DNA of 64,000 bases, taken from Thiosocius teredinicola. Its GTDB lineage: Bacteria > Pseudomonadota > Gammaproteobacteria > Chromatiales > Chromatiaceae. Made by a program: the position numbers and the translations under genes. A model generated the notes under the pieces. It saw nothing but the letters and a program-made list of their open reading frames with translations. It was not told where the DNA came from and did no database searches. Below, piece by piece: positions 17,137-26,800 of this stretch (the stretch's first letter is position 1; every line of letters starts with the position of its first letter). Location: the NCBI RefSeq assembly GCF_002009425.1, contig NZ_CP019936.1, forward strand, positions 3,335,297-3,399,296, read 5' to 3'.

Positions 17137-18513
17137 TTATCGCGGGATCGCGACGCCGGCCTCGCGCAGCTTCTGCAGCTTGTAGCGCAGCGTGCGTGGG
17201 CTGATGCCGAGGATCTCGGCGGCCTGCTTGCGACTGCCGTTGCCGTTGCGCAGCGCATCGAGAATCATCTGTTCCTCAACGTTGCGCAGGTCGTCGGTAA
17301 GGCGGCCCTTGGCGTTGAGATCCTCGACCGGCGCGGCATTTGCGGGCGTTGATGCGGGAATGACCGCAGCCGGTGCCGGCACATTGCCGTCCTGGAATTC
17401 GAAGTGGATATCCCGGGCGGCGACCTCACGGCCGTTACTCAGGATCAGCGCACGCTGCATCAGGTTGTCGAGTTCGCGCACGTTGCCCGGCCAGTCGTGT
17501 GCCAGCAGGCGCGCCTCGGCATCCGGCTCGAAAGACGGCAAGGTTTCGCCGCCGCGCAGGTGCCGGCCCATCAGATGCTTTGCCAGCGGCAAGATGTCGC
17601 GCGGCCGCTCGCGCAGCGGCGGCAGGGTCAGCGGGAAGACATTCAAGCGATAGAACAGGTCTTCGCGGAAACGCCCCGCCGCGACTTCTTCACGCAAGTG
17701 TCGGTTCGACGTCGCCAACACGCGCACGTCGAGTTGAATCATGTCGCGACCGCCGAGGCGTTCGACCTCGCGTTCCTGCAACACGCGCAACAGCTTGGCC
17801 TGCAACGGCAGGCTCATCTCGGAGATCTCGTCGAGCAGCAGGGTACCGCCCTGTGCCTGTTCGAACTTGCCGGCACTGGCACGTACCGCACCGGTGAAGG
17901 CACCTTTCTCGTAGCCGAACAATACCGCCTCGAGCATGTTGTCCGGGATCGCTGCGCAGTTGATCGCGACGAAGGCGCCGTCTGCACGGTGCGAGCGCGC
18001 ATGGATATAGCGCGCCAAGACTTCTTTGCCGGTACCCGACTCACCGCCGATCATCACCGTCGCGTCGCTCGCGGCGACCCGGTTGGCCAGTTCGACCAGC
18101 TCGCGGGTGCGCAGATCCTCGGCCACCATCTGGCCGTTCTCGATCTGATGATGCGGCAGATAGCGCTCGACCTTCTCCAGCAAGTCATCGACCTCGAACG
18201 GCTTGGCGAGGTAATCGACCGCACCGAGTTTCATCGCCTCGACGGCCTGTTCAACGGTGCCATAGGCGGTCATGACCAGCACCGGCAGATCCTGAAAGCG
18301 CGAGCGCAGGTTGCGCAACAGCGCACGGCCGTCCATCGGCCGCATCTGCACGTCGGTCAACACCATGTCGACCTGGTCGCGATCGAGCTTGGCCAGGGCC
18401 TGTTCGCCGTCAGTGGCATTCAATACTTCGTAGCCCGACAACGTCAGTGTGTCGGTGAGCGCTTGAGAGAGTGCGCTGTCGTCTTCTACAACCAGGATAC
18501 GCGAGGGGTTCAT
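17137..18513 (-). CDS. flrC: Sigma-54-dependent flagellar response regulator FlrC/FleR
   Basis: The product is 458 residues. Receiver domain (about 1-120) with the acidic pair EDD, phospho-acceptor Asp in LTDVQMRP and conserved Lys in YLAKPFEV; AAA+ domain (about 140-370) with Walker A GESGTGKE, the sigma-54 contact loop GAFTGA and Walker B GGTLLLDEISEM; C-terminal Fis-type helix-turn-helix with KQAAEILGISPRTLRYKL. It activates the later flagellar genes, including the adjacent fliE operon. Its start overlaps flrB by 4 nt, so kinase and regulator are co-translated. Confidence 0.93.
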   Translation of the reverse strand: MNPSRILVVEDDSALSQALTDTLTLSGYEVLNATDGEQALAKLDRDQVDMVLTDVQMRPMDGRALLRNLRSRFQDLPVLVMTAYGTVEQAVEAMKLGAVDYLAKPFEVDDLLEKVERYLPHHQIENGQMVAEDLRTRELVELANRVAASDATVMIGGESGTGKEVLARYIHARSHRADGAFVAINCAAIPDNMLEAVLFGYEKGAFTGAVRASAGKFEQAQGGTLLLDEISEMSLPLQAKLLRVLQEREVERLGGRDMIQLDVRVLATSNRHLREEVAAGRFREDLFYRLNVFPLTLPPLRERPRDILPLAKHLMGRHLRGGETLPSFEPDAEARLLAHDWPGNVRELDNLMQRALILSNGREVAARDIHFEFQDGNVPAPAAVIPASTPANAAPVEDLNAKGRLTDDLRNVEEQMILDALRNGNGSRKQAAEILGISPRTLRYKLQKLREAGVAIPR

Positions 18514-19712
18514 GAGACGTGGCTCCTCGGAGTTGTCTGCGCCTGAGCAGGCGTCGGGATCGTGGGAAGTTGGATTTCGAATCGTGCACCTGCGAGCGCC
18601 GACTCACCGGCGCGCACCGCGCCGCCGTGTTCGAGCACCACGGCCTGCACCACGGCAAGACCGAGGCCGGTGCCGCGTTCGCGGGTGGTGAAGAACGGGT
18701 CGAAAATGCGTGACGCGGCGGCCGCGTCGATGCCGGGACCGTTGTCCTCTACCGCCAGGCAGACGCTGTCGTCGTCACCCCGGCAGGCGCTGATGCGCAC
18801 CTGCACACCTTCGCCGCCGTGGTTCATGGCGTTGTCGATGAGGTTGCTGAAGGCGCCGGCCAGCGCATCGAGATTGCCGGCGATCCAGGTATCGCAGACC
18901 GCATCGAGTTGCAGGTCGACATCGACACCGAGCTGGCGGATGCGCGGCTGCAGGCCGGCCAACGCGGTGGCGACCACGTCGGCGATGCGGATCGGTTCGT
19001 TGCGGAAATTGCCGCCGCGGCTGAAGGCCAGCATCTCGCGTACCAGCGCTTCGGTATGCCGCAGGCCGGCGAGCAGCTTTTCACTGAACTGCTGACGTTG
19101 TTCTTCGTTGAGTCCGCCCTTGGCCAGCTGGCCGGCATACAACACCGAGGTCGACAGCGGCGTGCGTACCTGGTGGGCCAGTTGCGCGGCCATCTCGCCC
19201 ATCGCGGTCAGGCGGTCCTGACGTTCGACGCGCTCCTGCAGACGACGTTGATCGGTCACGTCGACCACAACCAGGATCCGGCCACGGTCGATCAACGGGC
19301 GCTGCGACACGCTGACATGACGTCCGTCGCGCAACCGCCAGTCACCCGGGCCGGGCTCGGCCTCGACCACTTCCTGCTTGACCTCGCTCCAGCGTCGACC
19401 CCAGGCAAGTCCGGGAAACAACAGCTCGGCAGCAGGATTGAAACGGTCAACGCGGTCGCGCATGTCGACCAGCACGATCGCCGCCGGTAGCGCTTCAAGC
19501 AACACGCCGAGCTGATCGGCCAGGTGCTCCTTTTCGGCACGTTCGGTCAGGCGTTCCTGGCGCGAGCGGTTCAACTCTTCGGTCAACGCGGCGACGCGAC
19601 CTTCGAGCTGTCCATAGGCCGACGTCAGTTGTTCAGACAACTGATTGAACACGCCAAAGGCCTGTTCGAGCTCTAGCGATTGGCTGACCGGTTTGCTGCG
19701 TGCTGTGGGCAT
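18510..19712 (-). CDS. flrB: Flagellar sensor histidine kinase FlrB/FleS
   Basis: The product is a 400-residue soluble kinase with no membrane helices: N-terminal coiled coil (about 10-75), PAS domain (about 70-170), HisKA with intact H-box LAHQVRTPLSTSVLYAGQL and phosphoacceptor His near 200, and HATPase_c with N-box NLIDNAMNHGG, G1 DNGPGI and G2 GTGLGLAV. It phosphorylates FlrC, encoded next with a 4-nt overlap. A strong sigma-54 promoter lies upstream, consistent with control by FleQ/FlrA. Confidence 0.92.
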   Translation of the reverse strand: MPTARSKPVSQSLELEQAFGVFNQLSEQLTSAYGQLEGRVAALTEELNRSRQERLTERAEKEHLADQLGVLLEALPAAIVLVDMRDRVDRFNPAAELLFPGLAWGRRWSEVKQEVVEAEPGPGDWRLRDGRHVSVSQRPLIDRGRILVVVDVTDQRRLQERVERQDRLTAMGEMAAQLAHQVRTPLSTSVLYAGQLAKGGLNEEQRQQFSEKLLAGLRHTEALVREMLAFSRGGNFRNEPIRIADVVATALAGLQPRIRQLGVDVDLQLDAVCDTWIAGNLDALAGAFSNLIDNAMNHGGEGVQVRISACRGDDDSVCLAVEDNGPGIDAAAASRIFDPFFTTRERGTGLGLAVVQAVVLEHGGAVRAGESALAGARFEIQLPTIPTPAQAQTTPRSHVS

Positions 19713-19754
19713 GTGGCTGTTTTCCGTTGCCGCAATGAATCTGCGGAGGGAAAC

Positions 19755-19770
19755 AGCAATTCGTATGCCA
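19755..19770 (-). promoter_or_regulatory. Sigma-54 promoter of flrBC
   Basis: The minus strand reads TGGCATACGAATTGCT, a near-perfect match to the RpoN consensus TGGCAY-N5-TTGCW with 10 nt between GG and GC. It lies about 43-58 nt before the flrB start. The sigma-54 activator FleQ is encoded immediately upstream, giving the usual FleQ -> flrBC -> fliE cascade. Confidence 0.85.
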
Positions 19771-19823
19771 TCAATTGAATATGTTTAAAAACAGCAACTT
19801 AAGCGAAGAACTAAACGATTACG

Positions 19824-21305
19824 TCAAAGGCCCGTCAGCTCTTGGCCGCGCTGGAGACCGTACTTGCGCAATTTTTCGACGAGTGTCGTACGCCGCATCT
19901 TCAGTTTCTTGGCGGCATGCGCGACCACGCCGTTGGATTCTTCGAGGGCCTGTCGGATCAGGCTTTGTTCCATGTTGGCGAGATGCACCTTGAGGTCGAT
20001 ACCCTCGGCCGGCAGGCGCGGCATGCTCGACACGGTATTGGGCTGGTCGCCGTGCATGCTGACGACCGGCAGGGATTCTTCGTCCGCCGGGGTTTCGACA
20101 GCCGGTACCGGGATGCCGGCACGGAACTTCTCCGGCAGGTCACCGACGTCGACCACACCATAGGGGAACAAGATCGCCAGGCGCTCGATCAGGTTGGCCA
20201 GCTCGCGCACATTGCCCGGCCAGCGATAATGCGTCAGCGCGGTGATCGCAGCCGGCGTCAGACGCACCGAACCGCGCTTTTCATGCTCGATACGTGCAAT
20301 CAGATCGTTGACCAGTACCGGGATGTCTTCGACCCGCTCGCGCAGCGGCGGCACCTCGATCGGGAATACGTTCAAGCGGTAATAGAGGTCTTCGCGGAAA
20401 TTGTCTTCGCGAATCGATTGCTCGAGGTTGCGATGGGTGGCCGCGATGATGCGCACGTTGCAATTGATCGTGCGGTTGCTGCCGACCCGTTCGAAGGTGC
20501 GTTCCTGCAGCACACGCAGCAGCTTGACCTGCATATGCATGCTCATGTCACCGATCTCGTCGAGAAACAGCGTGCCCCCCTCGGCAAGCTCGAAGCGGCC
20601 CTGGCGCGCGGTGATGGCGCCAGTGAATGCCCCTTTCTCGTGACCGAACAGTTCACTTTCGAGCAGATCGCCCGGTATCGCGCCGCAGTTCACCGGCACG
20701 AACGGCCGGCCGCGGCGCTTCGAATGATAATGAAGCTTGCGCGCCACCACCTCTTTGCCGGTGCCGGATTCGCCGAGGATCAACACGGTGGCGTCGGAAT
20801 CGGCCACCTGCTCGATCATCTTATTGATGCTGCGCGTCGCGCGACCGTTGCCCGACAGACTGCGGAACAGCTCGAGCGGGCGGCGCGGCGCCTCGCCGTG
20901 GCGCTGCGATTCGTCGAAAACCTGCGCTTTATGCAGAAGAGACGAAATTGCGTCGTACTGACAAGGCAGGCGCAGCGTGCCGAGCACATCGCCGCTAACC
21001 AGCATTTCGTCACCGGACTTGTCTTGGATCTGGATCAGCGCCGGGCGCGGGCTGAGTTCGTTGATCGCGCTGAGATAGGCACTGCGATTGCCGGCCTCGA
21101 GCTGGCTGCTCAAGAATACGGCCATGGAACGGTCGTTAAAGCGTTGCGACACGCGCTTCAAATCTTCTGGCGATTCAGGCACATGCACGTCACAGTCAAT
21201 AAACTGCAAGATGTTCTGCAGGTAATCGAGCGATGACGCGTCGGACGTCACAAGCATTACGGTCGCGGCATTCAAAGGTTGACCTTCTTCGTCATCGGGC
21301 GTCAT
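19824..21305 (-). CDS. fleQ: Flagellar master regulator FleQ/FlrA
   Basis: The product is a 493-residue enhancer-binding protein: N-terminal receiver-like FleQ domain lacking a clear phospho-acceptor (about 10-125), AAA+ domain (about 150-385) with Walker [15 protein letters not shown] and Walker [13 protein letters not shown], and a Fis-type helix-turn-helix at the end ([20 protein letters not shown]). The segment LFRSLSGN before the AAA+ domain is the site that binds cyclic di-GMP in Pseudomonas FleQ. In the second contact pair, Arg is kept but the Asn is Lys (VVARKLHY). It heads the flagellar cascade and is transcribed separately from flrBC. Confidence 0.94.
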   Translation of the reverse strand: MTPDDEEGQPLNAATVMLVTSDASSLDYLQNILQFIDCDVHVPESPEDLKRVSQRFNDRSMAVFLSSQLEAGNRSAYLSAINELSPRPALIQIQDKSGDEMLVSGDVLGTLRLPCQYDAISSLLHKAQVFDESQRHGEAPRRPLELFRSLSGNGRATRSINKMIEQVADSDATVLILGESGTGKEVVARKLHYHSKRRGRPFVPVNCGAIPGDLLESELFGHEKGAFTGAITARQGRFELAEGGTLFLDEIGDMSMHMQVKLLRVLQERTFERVGSNRTINCNVRIIAATHRNLEQSIREDNFREDLYYRLNVFPIEVPPLRERVEDIPVLVNDLIARIEHEKRGSVRLTPAAITALTHYRWPGNVRELANLIERLAILFPYGVVDVGDLPEKFRAGIPVPAVETPADEESLPVVSMHGDQPNTVSSMPRLPAEGIDLKVHLANMEQSLIRQALEESNGVVAHAAKKLKMRRTTLVEKLRKYGLQRGQELTGL

Positions 21306-21366
21306 CCGATCTGCTCCATTGCCCCACAGCAGGCTGATTCGTCCAGAAAACTGCTTTATTTCACAA

Positions 21367-21395
21367 AGTTAAGCATGCGCCTCGCGGCATGTCAA
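21367..21395 (-). promoter_or_regulatory. Candidate sigma-70 promoter of fleQ
   Basis: The minus strand has TTGACA (21390-21395), a 17-nt spacer and TTAACT (21367-21372), about 65 nt before the fleQ start. The -35 is perfect and the -10 is weak. Confidence 0.45.
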
Positions 21396-21448
21396 AAAAA
21401 CGTCAGATAGCAAAAGTCCGCTACGCAGCGATATCCGTCGATGCGTGC

Positions 21449-21478
21449 TTGACAGCACCCCCACTCCGCTCCTAGAAA
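21449..21478 (+). promoter_or_regulatory. Candidate sigma-70 promoter of the CorC-type gene
   Basis: TTGACA (21449-21454), an 18-nt spacer and TAGAAA (21473-21478). Transcription would start near 21486, leaving a short leader before the TTG start at 21514. Confidence 0.45.
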
Positions 21479-21513
21479 GGACCCCTCTGCCGCAGTAATT
21501 CGGACTCGTCCTG

Positions 21514-22794
21514 TTGAACGATCTGCCCCTGGGCGCGCTCTTCGGCGCCCTGATCTTCCTACTCGTTTTGTCTGCCTTTTTTTCCGGTTCGGAAACCGCC
21601 TTGATGACGCTGAACCGCTACCGGCTGCGCCATCTGGCGAGCGCCGGACACCCGGGCGCCAAGCTTGCCGAGAGGCTATTGAAGAACCCCGACCGCCTGA
21701 TCGGTCTGATTCTGCTGGGCAACAACTTCGTCAACATCCTGGCTTCGTCGCTCGCCACCGTGATTGCGTTGCGTCTCGGAGGCGAGGGCGCGATAGCGAT
21801 CGCCGCGGGCCTGCTGACGCTGGTCGTGCTGATCTTCTCGGAAGTAGCACCCAAGACCATGGCGGCGCTGTATCCCGAAAAGCTGGCCTTCCCTGCCGCC
21901 TGGATCTACACACCGTTGCTGCGCGTACTCTTCCCGATGGTTTGGCTGGTCAACCTGATCGCCAACAATGTGCTGCGGGTGCTCGGCATCTACCCGGAAG
22001 ACGCCGAGGGCAATGCGCTAAGCCACGAGGAGCTGCGCACGGTCGTCAACGAAGCCGGCGCAATGATTCCCAAGCGCCACCAGAAGATGCTGCTCAACAT
22101 CCTCGATCTGGAGAAGGTCACGGTCGACGACATCATGGTGCCGCGTAGTGAACTCGACGGCATCGACCTCGACAACCCGCTCGACCTGATTCTCGAACAG
22201 CTGGAACAGACGCCCTACACGCGTGTGCTGGTGTATCGCGGCAGCATCGACCAGGTCGTCGGCTTCCTGCATTCACGGCGCGCCATGCAGGCACTGCTCG
22301 ACAACGAGCTGACGCAGGAAGCGCTCGAAGGACTGATTCGCGAGCCTTACTACATTCCGAAAGGCACGCCACTGAACCGCCAGTTGCTGAATTTTCAACG
22401 CAACCGTCGGCGTACCGCACTGGTCGTCGATGAATACGGCGACGTCCTCGGGCTGGTGACGATGGCCGACCTGCTCGAAGAGATCGTCGGTGAATTCGCC
22501 ACCGACCCGTCGGATGCGATCGCCGACGTCCAGCCGCAGGACGATGGCAGCTTCCTGGTCGATGGTGCCGCCAACCTGCGTGAACTCGTCAGGACCATGC
22601 ACTGGGAGCTACCCACCGACGGCCCCAAGACGCTCAATGGATTGATCGTCGAGCATTTAGAAAGCTTGCCGGAGAACGGCACCTCGTTGCTGATCGCCGG
22701 CTACCCGGTCGAGGTCGTGCAGACGCAGGACAACGCCGTGAAAACCGCCCGCATCCGACCGGACGAGCGACGCGAGACCGCCAGCGACGACTGA
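21514..22794 (+). CDS. CNNM/CorC (HlyC) family membrane protein with CBS pair
   Basis: The product is 426 residues starting at a TTG (MNDLPLGALF). Order: DUF21/CNNM transmembrane domain (about 1-190, with FSGSETALMTLNRYRL and LLGNNFVNILASS), two CBS domains (about 205-325, VTVDDIMVPRSELDGIDLD; RTALVVDEYGDVLGLVT) and a C-terminal CorC_HlyC domain (about 340-420). Relatives include CorB/YfjD-type proteins linked to Mg2+/Co2+ efflux, a role inferred here from the family. A promoter-like pair lies upstream. No good ribosome-binding site is seen before the TTG, so the start is less certain. Confidence 0.92.
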   Translation: MNDLPLGALFGALIFLLVLSAFFSGSETALMTLNRYRLRHLASAGHPGAKLAERLLKNPDRLIGLILLGNNFVNILASSLATVIALRLGGEGAIAIAAGLLTLVVLIFSEVAPKTMAALYPEKLAFPAAWIYTPLLRVLFPMVWLVNLIANNVLRVLGIYPEDAEGNALSHEELRTVVNEAGAMIPKRHQKMLLNILDLEKVTVDDIMVPRSELDGIDLDNPLDLILEQLEQTPYTRVLVYRGSIDQVVGFLHSRRAMQALLDNELTQEALEGLIREPYYIPKGTPLNRQLLNFQRNRRRTALVVDEYGDVLGLVTMADLLEEIVGEFATDPSDAIADVQPQDDGSFLVDGAANLRELVRTMHWELPTDGPKTLNGLIVEHLESLPENGTSLLIAGYPVEVVQTQDNAVKTARIRPDERRETASDD

Positions 22795-22948
22795 TAACCC
22801 GCGGGATCTGGCGGCTACCCTCCTGGCCTACCCGACCACCAATGCTATGTTTGATCCTAGTAAGCCATGCGGTGCCGTCGTCGCCGGCGGACTTTAGTTC
22901 TCGAAACGGTCTGCCGCTAACAACGCAACCAACACCAGGACGCAACAC

Positions 22949-23329
22949 ATGTCAGACACCTCCAACGAAGAGCGCCGACACTTTCACCGTATCGCGACCG
23001 ATAAACAGGTGGTCATTACCCACGACGGTACGGAACTGCACGGCACGGTGCTGGATATCTCGCTGCACGGCCTGCTGTTCGAAACCGACGTGGCATGGAA
23101 CGTCGAAAGCGGTGCCACGGTGCGTGCGCACGTCGTGCTCAACGACGAGACCTGCTGCATCGATATGGAGGGTGAGGTCGCGCACGTCGAAGCGCAACGG
23201 GTCGGCCTCAAGTGTGTCAGCATCGATCTGGACAGCGCCAGTAATCTGCGCCGCCTGGTCGAACTCAACCTTGCCGATGATGCACTGCTGAAGCGTGAAC
23301 TGGCGGAGCTGGTCGCCAACCAGGACTGA
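22949..23329 (+). CDS. PilZ domain protein
   Basis: The product is 126 residues, a single PilZ domain that likely binds cyclic di-GMP. The two binding motifs are visible: an Arg-rich RRHFHR at residues 9-14 and DISLHG near residues 34-39 (consensus D/NxSxxG). An AGGA ribosome-binding site precedes the ATG. It is convergent with radA, only 3 nt from its end. Function beyond c-di-GMP sensing is unknown; proximity to flagellar regulators and the GGDEF-EAL protein is suggestive. Confidence 0.88.
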   Translation: MSDTSNEERRHFHRIATDKQVVITHDGTELHGTVLDISLHGLLFETDVAWNVESGATVRAHVVLNDETCCIDMEGEVAHVEAQRVGLKCVSIDLDSASNLRRLVELNLADDALLKRELAELVANQD

Positions 23330-23332
23330 CAA

Positions 23333-24706
23333 CTAATTTACGACGGCATCGATCGCTTCGCTGATCCGCCCCACGGCGATCACTTCCAGCCCTTCGATCG
23401 CGCGCTTCGGCGCATTCGCACTCGGTACGATCGCGCGCTTGAAGCCGTGCTTGGCAGCCTCGCGCAGGCGCTCCTGACCACTGGGCACCGGTCGTATCTC
23501 GCCGGCCAGACCAACCTCACCGAACGTCGCCAGATCGCCAGGCAAGGCGTGATCGCGAAAGCTCGACAACACCGACAGCAATACCGGCAGATCGGCCGCG
23601 GGTTCAGTGACGCGCACGCCACCGACAACATTCAGAAATACGTCCTGATCGAACATGCCGATACCGCCGTGACGGTGCATGACGGCGAGCAGCATCGACA
23701 GTCGGTTCTGTTCGAGACCCAGGGCGACGCGTCGCGGGTTCGCCAACGGGCTTTGGTCGACCAGGGCCTGCACCTCGACCAACAACGGTCGCGTGCCTTC
23801 ACGCGTGACCAGGATGCAGCTGCCCGGCACCTGCTCCTGGTGGCGCGACAGAAAGATCGCCGACGGGTTGGCTACTTCGCGTAGCCCCTTGTCGGTCATC
23901 GCAAACACGCCAAGTTCGTTGACCGCGCCGAAGCGGTTTTTGATCGCACGGATCAAACGATACGGGCTGCCGCTCTCGCCTTCGAAATACAGCACGGTGT
24001 CGACCATGTGTTCGAGTACACGCGGTCCCGCCAGGGCGCCTTCCTTGGTTACGTGGCCGACCAGAAACAATGAAGTGCCGGACTGCTTGGCATAGCGCAC
24101 CAGGCGCGCGGCCGATTCGCGCACCTGCGCCACCGAGCCGGGCGCCGACTGCAGCGATTCGGTGTAGAAGGTCTGAATCGAATCGAGCACCAGCACCTTG
24201 GGCTTTTCAACCGCGATCAACGACAGGATGCGTTCGACACAGGTCTCGGTCAGCAGCCGCAGTTGCTCTGTCGGCAGACCCAGCCGGTGCGCGCGCATGC
24301 TGATCTGTTCGGCAGACTCTTCACCGCTGACATAGATCGCCGGGTGATCGCGCGCCAACAGCGCCAGGGCCTGCACGAGCAAGGTCGACTTGCCGATCCC
24401 GGGATCGCCGCCGATCAATACCACCGAACCGGTGACCAAGCCGCCGCCCAACACACGATCGAGTTCATCGAGCCCGGTCGGCAGGCGTTCGTTTTCCTGC
24501 GCGACGACTTCGGAGAGATTGCGGATGCGTGCCGTGTCTTCAGCGCCCGCATAGCCACTGAAACGCCCATCGGCTTTCGGCGTCGGCGCAGCGACGGTTT
24601 CCTGCAGGCTGTTCCATGCACCGCAATCGCCGCACTGCCCTGCCCACTTCGGCGACTGCGCGCCGCATTCAGAACAGACGTAAATCGTCTTGGCGGCCTT
24701 GGCCAT
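23333..24706 (-). CDS. radA: DNA repair protein RadA/Sms
   Basis: The product is 457 residues: a C4 zinc finger (Cys 11, 14, 25, 28), a RecA-like ATPase with P-loop GGDPGIGKSTL near residue 100, the family hallmark KNRFG (about residue 258), and a C-terminal Lon-protease-like domain. It acts in branch migration during recombination and repair. It follows dnaB by 27 nt on the same strand. Length and motifs are standard. Confidence 0.97.
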   Translation of the reverse strand: MAKAAKTIYVCSECGAQSPKWAGQCGDCGAWNSLQETVAAPTPKADGRFSGYAGAEDTARIRNLSEVVAQENERLPTGLDELDRVLGGGLVTGSVVLIGGDPGIGKSTLLVQALALLARDHPAIYVSGEESAEQISMRAHRLGLPTEQLRLLTETCVERILSLIAVEKPKVLVLDSIQTFYTESLQSAPGSVAQVRESAARLVRYAKQSGTSLFLVGHVTKEGALAGPRVLEHMVDTVLYFEGESGSPYRLIRAIKNRFGAVNELGVFAMTDKGLREVANPSAIFLSRHQEQVPGSCILVTREGTRPLLVEVQALVDQSPLANPRRVALGLEQNRLSMLLAVMHRHGGIGMFDQDVFLNVVGGVRVTEPAADLPVLLSVLSSFRDHALPGDLATFGEVGLAGEIRPVPSGQERLREAAKHGFKRAIVPSANAPKRAIEGLEVIAVGRISEAIDAVVN

Positions 24707-24733
24707 ACTTACGGCAGCTCCGGTGCAATCACG

Positions 24734-26149
24734 TCAATATTCGTCGTCGCCGTACACGTCGTAGGCGAAGTTGTCGAAGCGCGTGAACTGACCCTGGAAG
24801 GTGAGACTGACGGTGCCGATCGGACCGTTACGTTGCTTGCCGATGATGATCTCGGCCTTGCCCTTGTCGGGAGTGTCTTCGTTATAGACCTCGTCGCGGT
24901 AGATAAAAACGATAAGGTCGGCGTCCTGCTCAATGGCGCCCGACTCACGCAGGTCGGACATCACCGGCCGCTTGTTCGGGCGCTGCTCGAGCGAGCGGTT
25001 GAGCTGTGACAAGGCGATGACCGGCACGTTGAGTTCTTTGGCCAGGGCCTTGAGGCCGCGTGATATCGCCGAGATCTCGGTCGCACGGTTTTCGCCGGAC
25101 TCCGGCGCCTGCATCAGCTGCAGATAATCGATCACGACAAGACCGAGGTGGCCGTGTTCCTTGGTCAGACGCCGACAGCGCGCGCGTAGATCCGTCGGGG
25201 TCAAGGCAGGCGTATCGTCGATGAACAACTTGGTGTTGTTCAGGATGTTGACCGCCGAGGTCACGCGCGGCCAGTCGTCATCTTCGAGCTTGCCCGAGCG
25301 CACCGCTTGCTGGTTGACGCGGCCGAGCGACGAGATCATGCGCATCGTCAGTGCCTCGCCCGGCATCTCCATCGAGAAGATCGCGACCGGCAGGCCCGTG
25401 GCGACGGCAACGTTCTCCGCAATGTTCATCGAAAACGTCGTCTTGCCCATCGACGGGCGCCCGGCCACGATGATCAGATCGGACTTCTGCAGACCGGAGG
25501 TCTTGTTGTCGAAATCGGTAAACCCGGTCGGCACACCGGTCAGCGCATCGTCGCTGCCGTACAGCTCTTCGATACGATTGATCGTCTCCGTCAGCAGGCG
25601 GGTGATCGAGCGGAAACCACCGCCGCCGCGCGCCTGCTGCTCGGCAATCTGAAACACCAGGTTTTCGGCGCTGTCGAGCAGTTCGTGCACCTTGCGCCCT
25701 TTCGGCCGGTAACCGTTTTCGGCGATCTGGTTGCCGACCTTGATCAACTGGCGAACAACGGATTGCTCACGCACGATGGCCGCATAGGCCTGCACGTTGG
25801 CCGCACTCGGCGTGTCGTTGGCGAGCATGCCCAGGTACGGCAGCCCGCCGACCTCGTCGAGGGTCTCGAGGCTTTCGAGTTCCTCGGCCAGGGTCACGAC
25901 ATCGAATGGCCGGTCGGCATCCGACAGGCTGGCGATCGCGGCGAAGATCAGCTGATGTTCGCGGCGGTAAAAATCCTGCTCGGTTATCTGATCGGCGATC
26001 TTGTCCCAGGCGCCGTTGTCCAGCATCAGACCGCCCAAAACGGCCTGCTCCGCCTGCACGGAATGCGGCGGTACGCGCAACGCTTCCATCTGCGCGTCGC
26101 CGTGATCTGCCATCGCTTCGGGAATGGAATCGTAAACCGCGTCAATCAT
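24734..26149 (-). CDS. dnaB: Replicative DNA helicase DnaB
   Basis: The product is 471 residues. An N-terminal helical primase-interacting domain (about 25-125) starts at VPPHSVQAEQAVLGGLMLDN, followed by a linker and a RecA-like helicase domain with Walker A AGRPSMGKTTF (about 220-232) and Walker B GLVVIDYLQLM. The intein-free active-site region is intact. Gene order rpsF-rpsR-DUF2232-rplI-dnaB is typical of gammaproteobacteria. A terminator lies between rplI and this gene, so dnaB-radA probably has its own promoter. Confidence 0.97.
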   Translation of the reverse strand: MIDAVYDSIPEAMADHGDAQMEALRVPPHSVQAEQAVLGGLMLDNGAWDKIADQITEQDFYRREHQLIFAAIASLSDADRPFDVVTLAEELESLETLDEVGGLPYLGMLANDTPSAANVQAYAAIVREQSVVRQLIKVGNQIAENGYRPKGRKVHELLDSAENLVFQIAEQQARGGGGFRSITRLLTETINRIEELYGSDDALTGVPTGFTDFDNKTSGLQKSDLIIVAGRPSMGKTTFSMNIAENVAVATGLPVAIFSMEMPGEALTMRMISSLGRVNQQAVRSGKLEDDDWPRVTSAVNILNNTKLFIDDTPALTPTDLRARCRRLTKEHGHLGLVVIDYLQLMQAPESGENRATEISAISRGLKALAKELNVPVIALSQLNRSLEQRPNKRPVMSDLRESGAIEQDADLIVFIYRDEVYNEDTPDKGKAEIIIGKQRNGPIGTVSLTFQGQFTRFDNFAYDVYGDDEY

Positions 26150-26225
26150 GCCGCTGCCGGAACATCGTCGGGGAATGGCCGTTGATTACACCACAGAAGG
26201 TGCGCGATGAGGGAGAGCATAGGCT

Positions 26226-26261
26226 GAAAAACAGAAACCCGACGCAAGGCGTCGGGTTTCT
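26226..26261 (-). terminator. Intrinsic terminator after rplI
   Basis: Perfect 13-bp stem (26233-26245 with 26249-26261), 3-nt loop, followed on the minus strand by GTTTTTC. It ends the ribosomal-protein transcript about 60 nt after the rplI stop and before dnaB. Confidence 0.88.
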
Positions 26262-26321
26262 ATCGAATGCATCGGGTAAGCGGCCGCTCACGCGGTCGCC
26301 GGCCCTGGGTCGAGATCGGGC

Positions 26322-26777
26322 TTATTCTTCGCCGACGATCGTGACCTTGACGGTTGCATCGACGTCGGTGTGCAGGTGCAGCGTGACTTCGTACTCACCG
26401 GCGTTGCGGAACGGACCTTCCGGCAGACGCACTTCCGACTTGGCCACCTCGACACCGGCTTCGGTGCAGGCATTGGCGATATCGACGGTACCCACCGAAC
26501 CGAACAGGCGACCTTCTTCACCCGATTTGTGGGTGATCGTCACACCGTCGCTCAGCGCCTCGATCTTGGCCTTGCGCTCTTCAGCAGTAGCCAGCTTGTC
26601 TGCCGCCTGCTGTTCGAGTTCGGCGCGACGCTCTTCGAACACCTTGATGTTTTCCGCGCTGGCGAATACAGCCTTACCCTGCGGGATGAGGAAGTTGCGA
26701 CCGAAGCCGGACTTCACCGAAACCTTTTCACCCAGTCCACCCAGGTTAGCCACTTTTTCCAGAAGAATGACGTCCAT
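26322..26777 (-). CDS. rplI: 50S ribosomal protein L9
   Basis: The product is 151 residues. It has the L9 N-terminal domain with [19 protein letters not shown] and [16 protein letters not shown], a long connecting helix (about 40-75) and the C-terminal rRNA-binding domain. The start at 26777 (MDVILLEK) is standard for L9; a start three codons earlier is not supported. It lies 23 nt downstream of the DUF2232-type gene and is closed by an intrinsic terminator. Confidence 0.97.
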   Translation of the reverse strand: MDVILLEKVANLGGLGEKVSVKSGFGRNFLIPQGKAVFASAENIKVFEERRAELEQQAADKLATAEERKAKIEALSDGVTITHKSGEEGRLFGSVGTVDIANACTEAGVEVAKSEVRLPEGPFRNAGEYEVTLHLHTDVDATVKVTIVGEE

Positions 26778-26800
26778 CGTTCTCAACCTCTATAAGCAAT

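Noticed and set aside
19842-21236. Plus-strand open frame (464 codons)
   Set aside because: Antisense to fleQ over its full length; shadow of a real gene.
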